A stretch of DNA of 64,000 bases. Origin: JAXLYE01 sp046351595 (lineage in GTDB: Bacteria > Myxococcota_A > Polyangia > Palsa-1104 > JAEUJZ01). The notes beneath the pieces are model-generated. The model ran no database searches. It saw only the letters and a program-made list of their open reading frames with translations, and was not told the origin of the DNA. The stretch spans positions 372,001 to 436,000 of the forward strand of contig JAXLYE010000007.1 in NCBI GenBank assembly GCA_046351595.1, read 5' to 3'. The translations under genes were made by a program, and so were the position numbers. Of this stretch, positions 18,626 through 26,364 are shown piece after piece; position 1 is the stretch's first letter; every line of letters begins with the position of its first letter.

Positions 18626-19021
18626 TCAGTTATCGTTCGGCTTGAAGCTCACCGTTGGGGAGGATCCCGCCAGCGTTCCCTTCTTCAGGGTCCCATCACT
18701 ACCCCGGACGTACACTGCCAGGCCGAAGTATCCAGCAGCATCCGGCCGCGTCGTGGGGAAGCTCGTGCCCTCGTATCGGTAGAGCACTCCCAGTCTCGGC
18801 AAGATGGGGGCTGAGATTTCCACGGCCTTCCCGTCGGCCTCGCCTATCGGCAGCAACCCGATGGACCCGTTCGATTGCAGGCCGATCTGGTAGCTCGCAG
18901 GCGGGCTTGGCGGAGCATTTCCATCGGAATTGGAATTGGGATCGAGCGAGGTGCTCCCCGGGTCCGTGTTCGAACAGCCCAGCAGAATCCAGCTAGAGCC
19001 GATTGCAGAGGCTGTAGAGCG
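18626..19021 (-). CDS. Small putative lipoprotein with no visible start codon
   Basis: The open frame runs from just after a TAA at about 19022 to a TGA at 18626. It contains a short hydrophobic stretch and lipobox (SSWILLGCSNTD), then a Ser/Asn/Asp/Pro-rich linker and a ~75-residue beta-rich domain (SYQIGLQSNGSIGLLP ... SPTVSFKPNDN). That layout is a small lipoprotein, but no ATG, GTG or TTG lies before the lipobox, only about 12 codons from the upstream stop. Either the 5' end has been lost or an indel separates the true start. A plus-strand FG-GAP-like remnant overlaps its beginning. I do not recognise the domain; function unknown. Confidence 0.45.
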   Translation of the reverse strand, partial: RSTASAIGSSWILLGCSNTDPGSTSLDPNSNSDGNAPPSPPASYQIGLQSNGSIGLLPIGEADGKAVEISAPILPRLGVLYRYEGTSFPTTRPDAAGYFGLAVYVRGSDGTLKKGTLAGSSPTVSFKPNDN

Positions 19022-19112
19022 TTACGATCTCGCGGTCGGGGACTTCGATCAGGACGGGAGACCGGATCGGGCGCTGGCCGAGCGGCGCCGTGCCGTCCGA
19101 GGGGGCGAGTGA
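19016..19112 (+). pseudogene. FG-GAP/VCBS-like repeat remnant
   Basis: The plus strand reads YDLAVGDFDQDGRPDRAL, the calcium-binding core of an FG-GAP (integrin-type) repeat. It is then cut by a TGA at 19110. Upstream residues do not continue the repeat pattern and no convincing start exists. It looks like a fragment of a lost surface protein. Confidence 0.45.
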
Positions 19113-19173
19113 GCAGCTCGGGTGAGCCAGCTGTTTGCGGCAGCGTGCCGAGGCGGGGTGGAGCTGCCGGAGC

Positions 19174-19201
19174 GCTGTAACAGTAACGGTACTGTTACAG
19201 C
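19174..19201. promoter_or_regulatory. Perfect 12+4+12 palindrome, TetR-operator-like
   Basis: Arms GCTGTAACAGTA and TACTGTTACAGC are exact reverse complements separated by ACGG. The TGTAAC...GTTACA form is typical of TetR-family operators. It lies 260 bp upstream of the lipoprotein gene at 19462; no TetR-family gene is present in this window, so the regulator would be encoded elsewhere. Confidence 0.6.
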
Positions 19202-19420
19202 TACACTCCGGGCGTAGTCACGACTCCGTTCATCCGCTCACTCGGATATTCGGCCACCGGCGCAGGTCCGGTCTGAGGCCCCATCCGCGTCGATTCTGCA
19301 GGACTGCGAATCCCCTTTGAATCAGGAAGGCGAGATGTGTCGCGGCCACAAGTGCGACATCCTGCCAGGCAGGCAAGTGGCTCCGGTCTTGCTAGGGCTC
19401 CGTGCCGAACTCATAACTGA

Positions 19421-19437
19421 TAGCGATCGGATCGCTA
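19421..19437. promoter_or_regulatory. 17-bp palindrome just upstream of a ribosome-binding site
   Basis: TAGCGATC and GATCGCTA flank a single G. The element ends 11 bases before the GGAGGA site of the gene at 19462. It could be an operator in the promoter or a small leader hairpin affecting translation. Confidence 0.5.
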
Positions 19438-19461
19438 CTTGGGCATTGGAGGAATATTGAT

Positions 19462-22400
19462 ATGAGAGCAAGTTGCGTTAAACGCCATAAGGGTACCCTT
19501 CGGCGTTCGGGCACGGTCCTTCTGCTGGCCGGACTGCACGTTATGCTAGTGAGTTGCAATGCCACGCCAACGGCACAGGAGCAGCTGCCGCCGCCCAAAG
19601 AAACCGTGCTCTTCTCCGCGCCGCAGGATGACCTGGCGAGCATCAAGTACGAGCCGTCGTTCGAGCCGGACTACAATCGTCTGACCGCGCAGCCCTGGGT
19701 CGAGCCGGTGACGCAGGCGCAGCAGGACGCTGTGGACGTGTATCCGGATCGGCTCGAGTTTCCAGAGGCCATGACCGAGGTGCTGGGATGGGAGCCGGGG
19801 CGTCTGGTGGTGGGCGCGCCGAGTCAGGGTCAGGGCAAGAACGCGATGGGCTTCGCGCGGCGCGTGGTCAGCGTGGCGCAGGTGGCGCCGCGGATCGTCG
19901 TCAAGACGTCCACGGTGGCGATCGAGGACGTGCTGCAGGGCGAGATGCAGCTCCAGCTCAAGCCGGAGGAGGCCAAGCCCCTCGATCTGAGCAAGATCGA
20001 TCTTACGTGGGCGGCCAACAACCTCTACTTCAATGCGACGGCGCCGATCGCGATGCCCGGCGAGCCGCTGGTGGACGACTCGCCTCTGGATGCGACGCAG
20101 CTCGGGTTCTTCAGCAAGATCACCAAGGCGGTCGGCTCGGCGGCCAAGGCCGTCGCCAAGGTGGCAAAGGACGTCTACCTCGCGGTGACTCCTGACACGG
20201 TCAGCGGGAGCGTGAAGCTGAACAAGAATCTTGAGTACGAGAAGACGGACGATCTGTTCAAGGCGCTCGATTACTCGCGGTCCTTCTTCACGAAAGGAGG
20301 GCTGCCGGCGGCGCTCGGAATCGAGGGCAAGGGGGAATATGGCGTCGGCCTGGAGTTCAATCCGGGGCTGCAGGTCGGAGCGAAGCTGGCCTTGCCGGGA
20401 CACAACGCGACCTCGCAGTTCTGGCTGAACCTCGACTCGAAGATGAAGGTCAAGCTGAGTATGGACGTGAACCTCGAGGCGAGCCTGATATCCGCGGAAG
20501 GGGTAGGAGGCGCGCCGCTGAAGAGCAAGCTGAGCAAGCCTTCGCCGTTCACCGAGGATGTACTGAGTTCGCTCCGCGACAACCTGCTGGGGAAGCCGGA
20601 CGACAAGCCGGCCGGCGGCTGGAAGAAGACGTTGTTCGTGAGCCAGCCGCAGTATCAGGCGTTTGCGGTGGGTCCGGTTCCTGTGGTGATTACCGAGACC
20701 TTCCAGCTCGATCTGGAGTGCGGGTTCGAGGCCAAGGCGAGCATCAAGTCCAACATCTCCCTTGAGCAGAACGTGGCGTTCAAGTTCAAGGTGAACTTCG
20801 ACAAGGGAACCGGGAAGGTGACGATCACGGAGGGACCGACCTTCGGCGCGGCGCGGCGGTTCGACGTGCAGGTGACGGGTGCTGGCGGTTTGGAGGTTTC
20901 GTGCGGCCTGATCCCGCGCGTCAACGTGTATCTGTATGACAACATCGGGCTGAACGCCGGCGTGCGTGCCTCTCTCGTAGGGAAGGGCGAGTACAAGTCC
21001 GAGTGTCCGGATGACACGCAAGAGTGGCGGCCGAATGCGAAGGTGACGCTCGGGGTGTTCGCGAACGTTGGGCTGCAGGCCGGGGCCCGGGTCCAGCTGC
21101 CGGGTTCGAGCTACGCAGGCGCTCCAGGGAGAATCGTCGGCTTCGACTTCGGGCCGCTCGAGGTGTACAGCAAAGAGTTCAAGCTGCTCGAGAAGGAGTG
21201 GGAGTTCGAGAAGGGCGGTCTCGGGTACTGCAAGTCCATCTGCCAAAAGAGCGAGTGTGGCGGCACGTGCAGGCGGTGCAAGCTCGGGGAGATGTGCGAG
21301 CGCAACACGGACTGCGCGGACTCGGTCTGTAACGGGGGCGTGTGCTCGACGAACAAGTGCGGCGACACGGTCTCGGACGCCCAGGAGACGGACGTCGACT
21401 GCGGCGGTCCGGTGGCGGAGTGCGCGGCGCGCTGCGCGACAGGAAAGAAGTGCGAGGTAGGGGATGACTGCGTAACGGGGTACTGCGGGGCCGAGGGGAC
21501 ACCGATCGCGAACACATGCACGACGGAGCACTGCAAGGACGGCGTGCGCGATGCGGACGAAGGCGGCATCGACTGCGGTGGCGCGAGCTGCGGCAAGTGC
21601 GCGAACGGAGTCAAGGTCACCGCGGCGTCGCACTGCGCGTCCGGACTGTGGAACGGAGCGGCGTGCGTGGGCGCAATCTGCGACGACAACATCAAGTCCG
21701 GTGACGAGACGGGCCCCGACTGCGGCGGGCCGACGTGCGCACGGCGCTGCGGGTTCCAGCAGGGCTGCGCGGACAACGCAGACTGCTCAGGGAGTGCGCC
21801 TGCCTGCGATGCGACTCGCAAGGTGTGTCTCCGCACGGCCGGTATGGCGTGCGCGGCTCCCACGGACTGCGCCTCTGGGATGTGCACCAGCGGGAAGTGT
21901 GCCGCATCTCCGTCGGCGGCAAGCCTGAGTGGTATTTGGCTCTCTCCGGGAACCGACAACTGGGCCGTTGGCGAGAACGGCACCATCACCCGGTTTGTCG
22001 GCGGCACGGGACGCTGGACCCCGCAGACGAGCGGCAGCACCGCGAACCTCTACACCGTGTGGGGGACGGGGACCAATGACATCTGGGCCGCTGGCGCTGG
22101 TGGCACGATCCTGCACTGGGATGGCGCTGCCTGGACCCCTCGGATGAGCGACTACACCGGCACTCTCTGGGGCATGTGGGGGGCGAGCGCAAACAGCGTC
22201 TGGGCCCTGGGCGACGCTGGAACGATCCGCTACTGGAACGGGACGGCTTGGGCCCCTCAGGCGAGCGGCGTCACGACTCTGCTCCGTAACCTGTGGGGGC
22301 TGAGCAGCACGAGCGTCTGGGCCGTTGGGCAGGGCGGGACCATTTTGAAGTGGGACGGGACCTCCTGGACCGCCCAGATGAGCGGGACTACGCAGAACAT

Positions 22401-22734
22401 CCAGAGCGTGTGGGGAGTGAACGCGAGCAATGTCTGGGCCGTTGGTGTTGGTGGGACGATTCTCAAGTGGAACGGGGCAGCCTGGTCACCCCAGACCAGC
22501 GGGACCACACAGGCCCTCTTCGGCGTGTGGGGAACGAGCATCAACAACGTCTGGGCCGTGGGAGCGGCTGGAACGATTCTCAAGTGGGACGGGTCGAACT
22601 GGTCTGCCCAGAGCAGCGGAACCACGGAGTCGCTCATCGACGTGGAGGGGAAGAGCGCCCTCAACATCTGGGCCGTGGGAACTGCCGGGACCATCCTCCG
22701 GTGGGATGGATCGGCCTGGTCGAAGGTGCAGTGA
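19462..22734 (+). CDS. Large lipoprotein: beta-rich body, Cys-rich repeats, C-terminal beta-propeller
   Basis: This 1,090-residue protein has a lipobox LVSC with Cys32. Residues ~60-585 form a beta-rich body I do not recognise. Residues ~590-815 hold four or five Cys-rich units with the pattern CxxCxxGxxC...NTDCADSVCNGGVC and DVDCGGPxC, a disulfide-rich module of exported myxobacterial proteins. Residues ~820-1090 are propeller blades (VWGTGTNDIWAAGAGGTILH and relatives) of the same family as the lipoprotein at 13585. The ATG is set by a strong GGAGGA site nine bases upstream. Its stop overlaps the start of the trypsin-like protease (GTGA), so the two are coupled. Likely a surface adhesion or scaffold protein. 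Confidence 0.85.
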   Translation: MRASCVKRHKGTLRRSGTVLLLAGLHVMLVSCNATPTAQEQLPPPKETVLFSAPQDDLASIKYEPSFEPDYNRLTAQPWVEPVTQAQQDAVDVYPDRLEFPEAMTEVLGWEPGRLVVGAPSQGQGKNAMGFARRVVSVAQVAPRIVVKTSTVAIEDVLQGEMQLQLKPEEAKPLDLSKIDLTWAANNLYFNATAPIAMPGEPLVDDSPLDATQLGFFSKITKAVGSAAKAVAKVAKDVYLAVTPDTVSGSVKLNKNLEYEKTDDLFKALDYSRSFFTKGGLPAALGIEGKGEYGVGLEFNPGLQVGAKLALPGHNATSQFWLNLDSKMKVKLSMDVNLEASLISAEGVGGAPLKSKLSKPSPFTEDVLSSLRDNLLGKPDDKPAGGWKKTLFVSQPQYQAFAVGPVPVVITETFQLDLECGFEAKASIKSNISLEQNVAFKFKVNFDKGTGKVTITEGPTFGAARRFDVQVTGAGGLEVSCGLIPRVNVYLYDNIGLNAGVRASLVGKGEYKSECPDDTQEWRPNAKVTLGVFANVGLQAGARVQLPGSSYAGAPGRIVGFDFGPLEVYSKEFKLLEKEWEFEKGGLGYCKSICQKSECGGTCRRCKLGEMCERNTDCADSVCNGGVCSTNKCGDTVSDAQETDVDCGGPVAECAARCATGKKCEVGDDCVTGYCGAEGTPIANTCTTEHCKDGVRDADEGGIDCGGASCGKCANGVKVTAASHCASGLWNGAACVGAICDDNIKSGDETGPDCGGPTCARRCGFQQGCADNADCSGSAPACDATRKVCLRTAGMACAAPTDCASGMCTSGKCAASPSAASLSGIWLSPGTDNWAVGENGTITRFVGGTGRWTPQTSGSTANLYTVWGTGTNDIWAAGAGGTILHWDGAAWTPRMSDYTGTLWGMWGASANSVWALGDAGTIRYWNGTAWAPQASGVTTLLRNLWGLSSTSVWAVGQGGTILKWDGTSWTAQMSGTTQNIQSVWGVNASNVWAVGVGGTILKWNGAAWSPQTSGTTQALFGVWGTSINNVWAVGAAGTILKWDGSNWSAQSSGTTESLIDVEGKSALNIWAVGTAGTILRWDGSAWSKVQ

Positions 22735-23675
22735 TTCCGGCGAGGCGCCAGGCGGAGCGTGTTTTGCCGTCGAGCGCCGCCGGCTTCCTGGTCGTTCTTC
22801 TCCTGCTGTGGCTCTCCGCTTGTGAGGCTCCGTCTGGACTGGAGACGGAGTCTCGGCAGCAATCCCTCATCGGTGGAATCGAAGACGACGGCGATGCGGC
22901 GGTCGTGCTGATCCGCGTCCAGATCGGGGAGGGCGTGGAGGAGCTGTGCAGCGGGACGGTGATCGGCCGGCGCACGGTGTTGACGGCTGCGCACTGTCTG
23001 GCGCCGCAGGCGGTGGGGCTCGACGCGACCTTTTCGGTGTTCCTGGGCTCGGACTTCCGTGACGCGAACGCGCGCAGCACGCCGGGCCTCCTGTTGGGCG
23101 TCGAGCGCGCGGAGTTCGATCCCGCGTTCGACACGGATCTCTTGCAGCGCGGGCACGACATCGGCGCGCTCTTCACCGCGGTACCAATCGGAATTCCGCC
23201 CGTGGCGATCGGGAGGGAGCCGCTCCCTGCGCGGGTTCCCGAGCTCCGCACGGTCGGCTACGGACTGTCTTCGGCGGCAGATGCAGAGGGAGCGACGGCG
23301 GGGCGGCGGCGCCAGGCGCGCGTTCCGGTGCAGGAGGTGCGCGGCGCGCTCGTCGATGTCGGCACGGCAGCGCTCGGACCCTGCCTGGGCGACTCGGGCG
23401 GACCTGCGCTCTACACGGAGGGCGCAGGGATCGAGGAGCGTCTCGTCGGGCTCGTGTCCTATTCGCCCCGAGCCTGCGCCGGCGGCGCTTTGCTGACGGC
23501 CGTCTCACCGTATCTGCCGCTCATCGACGGCTGGCTGGCTAGCGAAGACCGTCAGCCGCCGGAGCTGCCATCAGGCTGCGCAGCAACGGGAAGGCGGCGG
23601 CCGGGCGTCGAAGGGATGGGGCTGTTGCCATTCATGCTGCTCAGCTTCGCGCTGCTCGTACGCAGACGCAGCTGA
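22731..23675 (+). CDS. Trypsin-like (S1) serine protease, lipoprotein signal and MYXO-CTERM-like tail
   Basis: This 314-residue protein starts at GTG 22731, overlapping the upstream stop by four bases. A hydrophobic segment ending in lipobox LSAC (Cys31) leads to a chymotrypsin-fold domain. IGGIEDDGDAAV resembles the activated N-terminus. The triad is His88 (TAAHC), Asp143 (GHDIGAL) and Ser222 (GDSGGP). The C-terminus has Cys, a hydrophobic helix (GLLPFMLLSFALLV) and RRRS, resembling MYXO-CTERM. Having both a lipobox and a MYXO-CTERM-like tail is odd; one of them may be non-functional. Coupling to the Cys-rich propeller lipoprotein suggests the pair acts together at the surface, possibly in processing. 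Confidence 0.9.
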   Translation: MIPARRQAERVLPSSAAGFLVVLLLLWLSACEAPSGLETESRQQSLIGGIEDDGDAAVVLIRVQIGEGVEELCSGTVIGRRTVLTAAHCLAPQAVGLDATFSVFLGSDFRDANARSTPGLLLGVERAEFDPAFDTDLLQRGHDIGALFTAVPIGIPPVAIGREPLPARVPELRTVGYGLSSAADAEGATAGRRRQARVPVQEVRGALVDVGTAALGPCLGDSGGPALYTEGAGIEERLVGLVSYSPRACAGGALLTAVSPYLPLIDGWLASEDRQPPELPSGCAATGRRRPGVEGMGLLPFMLLSFALLVRRRS

Positions 23676-23679
23676 GAGC

Positions 23680-24240
23680 TGCAGTGGAAGTACCCATCCT
23701 TGGACTGGCCAATATCGGGAACGGGTCGCACCCTCCGCTCCGATGAGGGCAGGCCACAGACCGCGCAGGCTGTGCGGGCAGACAACGGGAACGCCAGCGG
23801 CGACGCACACGCGGCGGACCGCGGCATGCAGGATCTGAGGGTGCTTGGGCTTTCCTGTCCGCGTTACACCGAACAGGTAGTCTTCGGGCCGTTTGCCGCT
23901 GCTCAGCCGCAGCAAGCGAGGGTGTAGCACCTCGGGCACATCGGGACTTCGGGCCGCATTGTGAGTCTTCCCTCCGTACTCGCTGTCCCGCGCAGCGATC
24001 CACTGCCGCGTGCCTCCGCAGTCCAGGTCGCGCACGCGCACATGCAGCACTTCGCTGGCGCGGCAGCCCAGGAGCAGCGCCGTTACGGCAGCCAGCGCCA
24101 TCGCATCGCGCTTCTCATCGAACATCCGGAAGCCGGTGGAGAGGAATCGCTCTGCCTCATCGAAGCGGAGCTGCTTCTTCCCGCGATTGAGGCGTCACGG
24201 TGCCCCGTAGCGTCGACGATACGGATGCGGAAGCGGGTGC
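23680..24240 (-). pseudogene. Tyrosine recombinase/integrase remnant
   Basis: The minus strand reads as the catalytic domain of a tyrosine recombinase. LLLGCRASEVLHVRVRDLDC carries the first catalytic Arg, EYGGKTHNAARSPDVPEVL is the Lys region, and CPHSLRGLW is the His-X-X-Arg motif (about 23752-23781). After that box the frame no longer encodes the expected helix with the catalytic Tyr; only a scrambled echo is present in another frame. The 5' end also breaks. KKQLRFDEAERFL is joined to a stop, while RGGTRFRIRIVDATG from the preceding domain lies in a different frame. It is thus decayed at both ends. It marks a former mobile element beside the truncated kinase. Confidence 0.75.
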
Positions 24241-24476
24241 CGCCGCGCTCGGAGTAAGGCCCCCTGACACGTGGAGGATCTTTAGAGCGTGGCAGGGTAA
24301 CCTCTCTTCGTAGTTAGCTGCTGGTTACGAGGCTGAACCTGGGGGCTGCAGCGAAGGGGGGGGCGGGAGCAAGGCATGGAACCTCCAGCAAGAGGGCTCG
24401 GCCGACGGCACGCCGCCCCCTCCAGATGGGCAGAGCGAAACGGACCGGTATTGCCGTCGAGAAGTGACCCCACCCG

Positions 24477-24521
24477 CGAATCCGTCCGCAAACCTCACCC
24501 GACGCAGTGCGGACGGACTCG
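24477..24521. repeat. 13-bp inverted repeat at the broken 5' end of the kinase gene
   Basis: Left arm CGAATCCGTCCGC (24477-24489) and right arm GCGGACGGACTCG (24509-24521) pair at 12 of 13 positions around a 19-nt loop. The right arm runs through the first codons of the truncated kinase frame. Its position at the junction with the integrase remnant suggests a mobile-element end. Confidence 0.5.
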
Positions 24522-25961
24522 CACTACTTCTCCGACGGGGCGGACATTCAGCCGCAGAACATCATGCTCGGTGACTTCGGCGAGGTGTACGTCCTCGACT
24601 GGGGCATCGCGAAGATCATGGACAGCGACGATGACGAGGACGGCGTGCCGCTGGCGCTGCGCAGCGCCGAGGCCGCGGTCCGTCCCTCGGTCGGGCGGCC
24701 GCCGACCGCGCCGCACAGCGTGCTCGGCACCCTGGCCTACGCCGCGCCCGAGCAGATGGCGGCGGGCCAGTACGTCGACGCGCGCAGCGACGAGTTTGCG
24801 CTGGGGGCGATCCTGTTCGAGCTGCTGACGTGGCAGCGCGCGCGGCCCTCGGCGGCGCCGGCAGAGATGATGAAGGCGATCCAGCAGTCGTCGGACTCGC
24901 GCTCGTCGACGCGGGTGCCGGTGCAGGCGGTGCCGCCCGAGCTGGTGGCGATCTACGAGCGCGCCATGGAGCACGCCCCCGAGGATCGCTACGCCTCGGT
25001 GAAGGCGATGATCGCGGACCTTGAGCGCTTCTTGCGCAGCGACAAGGCGCCGGATCTGCTGCGCGAGCTTGCGCGCCAGCAGCAGCGCACCGAGCGGGAG
25101 AACCTGGCGCTCGCCAGCACCGAGCCCGTGGCCAGCCGCTGGGGCTCCGTCCCCGCGAGCGCGCTGGCCGAGACCGAGTCCGGCCCGGGCTGGCCGGTCG
25201 TGCCGGCCCCCAGGCCGCGGCGGCCCGAGCGGCCCGTCGCCGAGCACGCGCCCGTCGAGCCCCCGGGCCCGCTGCCGCGCGAGGTCACCCAGGCGCTGAT
25301 CGGCGACGCCCTGCGGCGCGAGCAGGGGCGGCTGCGCACCGTCGCGGTGGTCGGCGTGGCGCTGGTGTTCCTGGCGCTGCTCGCGGTGACGATGCGCGTG
25401 CGCGACTGGTCGCTGGTCGGCCTGCTGTGCCTGGCCGGCGTGACCTGCTCGGGGCTGCGCATCTGGAACCTCGTCGCTCCCGAGTCGCGGCGGCTGCCGT
25501 ACGGCGTGCACGCGGCCAGCCTGATCTTCTTCGCGCTGCTCGCGCGGGTCTTCGGCTCGCTGCCGTTCCTGGCGCTGCCGGTGGCGCTGGACACGTCGCT
25601 GCACGCCGGCTCGCCGCACCGCGGCTTCCGCCGCTTCGTGGTCCTCAGCTCGTGCGCGCTGCTGCTCGGGATGGTCGGGCTCGAGTGGCTCGGGCTCATC
25701 GAGCCGTCGGCGCTGTTCCAGGGCGGCTCGATGATGCTGCTGCCGAACGTCGTGGAGCTTACGCCGGGGGCCACCGGCAGCGTGCTGCTGATCCTGTCGC
25801 TGATGACGGTGGCGGTGCCGGCGCTGAGCTTCAGCCAGCGCACCTCGCTGCTCAGCGAGCATGAGCGCCAGCTCAAGCAGACCGAGTGGCAGCTCGCGCA
25901 GACGCTGCCGCACGAAGCGCTGCTGCAGACCTCGCGCGACAGCCGTCGGCGCCTCGGCTAG
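24507..25961 (+). pseudogene. Ser/Thr protein kinase truncated at the catalytic loop, with membrane domain
   Basis: The frame begins inside a protein-kinase domain. QPQNIMLGDFGEVYVLDWGIAK is the end of the catalytic loop and the metal motif (DWG instead of DFG), followed by the APE-type segment GTLAYAAPEQM and the rest of the C-lobe to about residue 175. The N-lobe, the ATP-binding Lys and the HRD motif are absent, so catalysis is impossible. A Pro-rich linker leads to five or six transmembrane helices (from TVAVVGVALVFLALLAVTM to VLLILSLMTVAVPAL) and a short coiled-coil tail. The 5' end is fused to unrelated DNA next to an integrase remnant and an inverted repeat. Codon use remains kinase-like, implying recent loss. 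Translation from GTG 24507 is possible but would give only a membrane-bound pseudokinase fragment. Confidence 0.75.
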
Positions 25962-26364
25962 CTCGCGCGGCGGCCCGCGCGACAGGGAGAAAGAGGCTGG
26001 CGACCACCACCCTTACCAGGGGGGACTGGCATCGGCAGGGTGGTGATCGCCAACCTAGGAGAGCATATCAAGCGGAGCTCTTCAGGGGAACTGTCGATCG
26101 CGACTGTTCGCGGCGGTTGCGACAAACCTCACGTAACGTCCGGGCGCGGACGGCCGCGCGCCAGGCAGGCAGGCCGCTCCGGGCGGGCGCCGCGTGGTGT
26201 GCGCCGGGTCACGGCCAGCCAGGGTCCCGCCCGGGCCGGACCGCGCCGGCTGATCCCGGGCGGCCGCGGCGGTCGGTTCCGCGTCGAGCGGCCAGCGCTT
26301 ACAGTAACATCTCAGGCAGTGCGGCCAGGGCCGGCCGCTGCGAGCGAGGGGGACGGCGAGCGGA
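25962..26364. other. Intergenic region with a strong hairpin
   Basis: No gene was seen in these 403 bp. A long inverted repeat at 25995-26055 follows the truncated kinase. Downstream sequence is GC-rich with an AT-richer patch around 26300-26320 (TTACAGTAACATCT) that could belong to the promoter of the PEGA-domain gene. Confidence 0.45.
25995..26055 (+). terminator. Long GC-rich hairpin, possible transcription terminator
   Basis: Arms at 25995-26013 and 26037-26055 pair at 17 of 19 positions with a 23-nt loop. It lies 33 bp after the kinase stop. There is no T-run, so termination is a guess; an operator or mobile-element end is also possible. Confidence 0.35.

Larger units (their letters stand above)
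19022..19461 (+). promoter_or_regulatory. Leader region of the Cys-rich/propeller lipoprotein gene, with two palindromes
   Basis: The 440 bp upstream of the gene at 19462 hold an FG-GAP remnant, a 28-bp TetR-type palindrome (19174-19201) and a 17-bp palindrome (19421-19437). The latter lies just before the GGAGGA ribosome-binding site at 19448-19453. The DNA becomes AT-richer from about 19380, as expected for a promoter/leader. No clear -35/-10 pair was identified. Confidence 0.45.
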
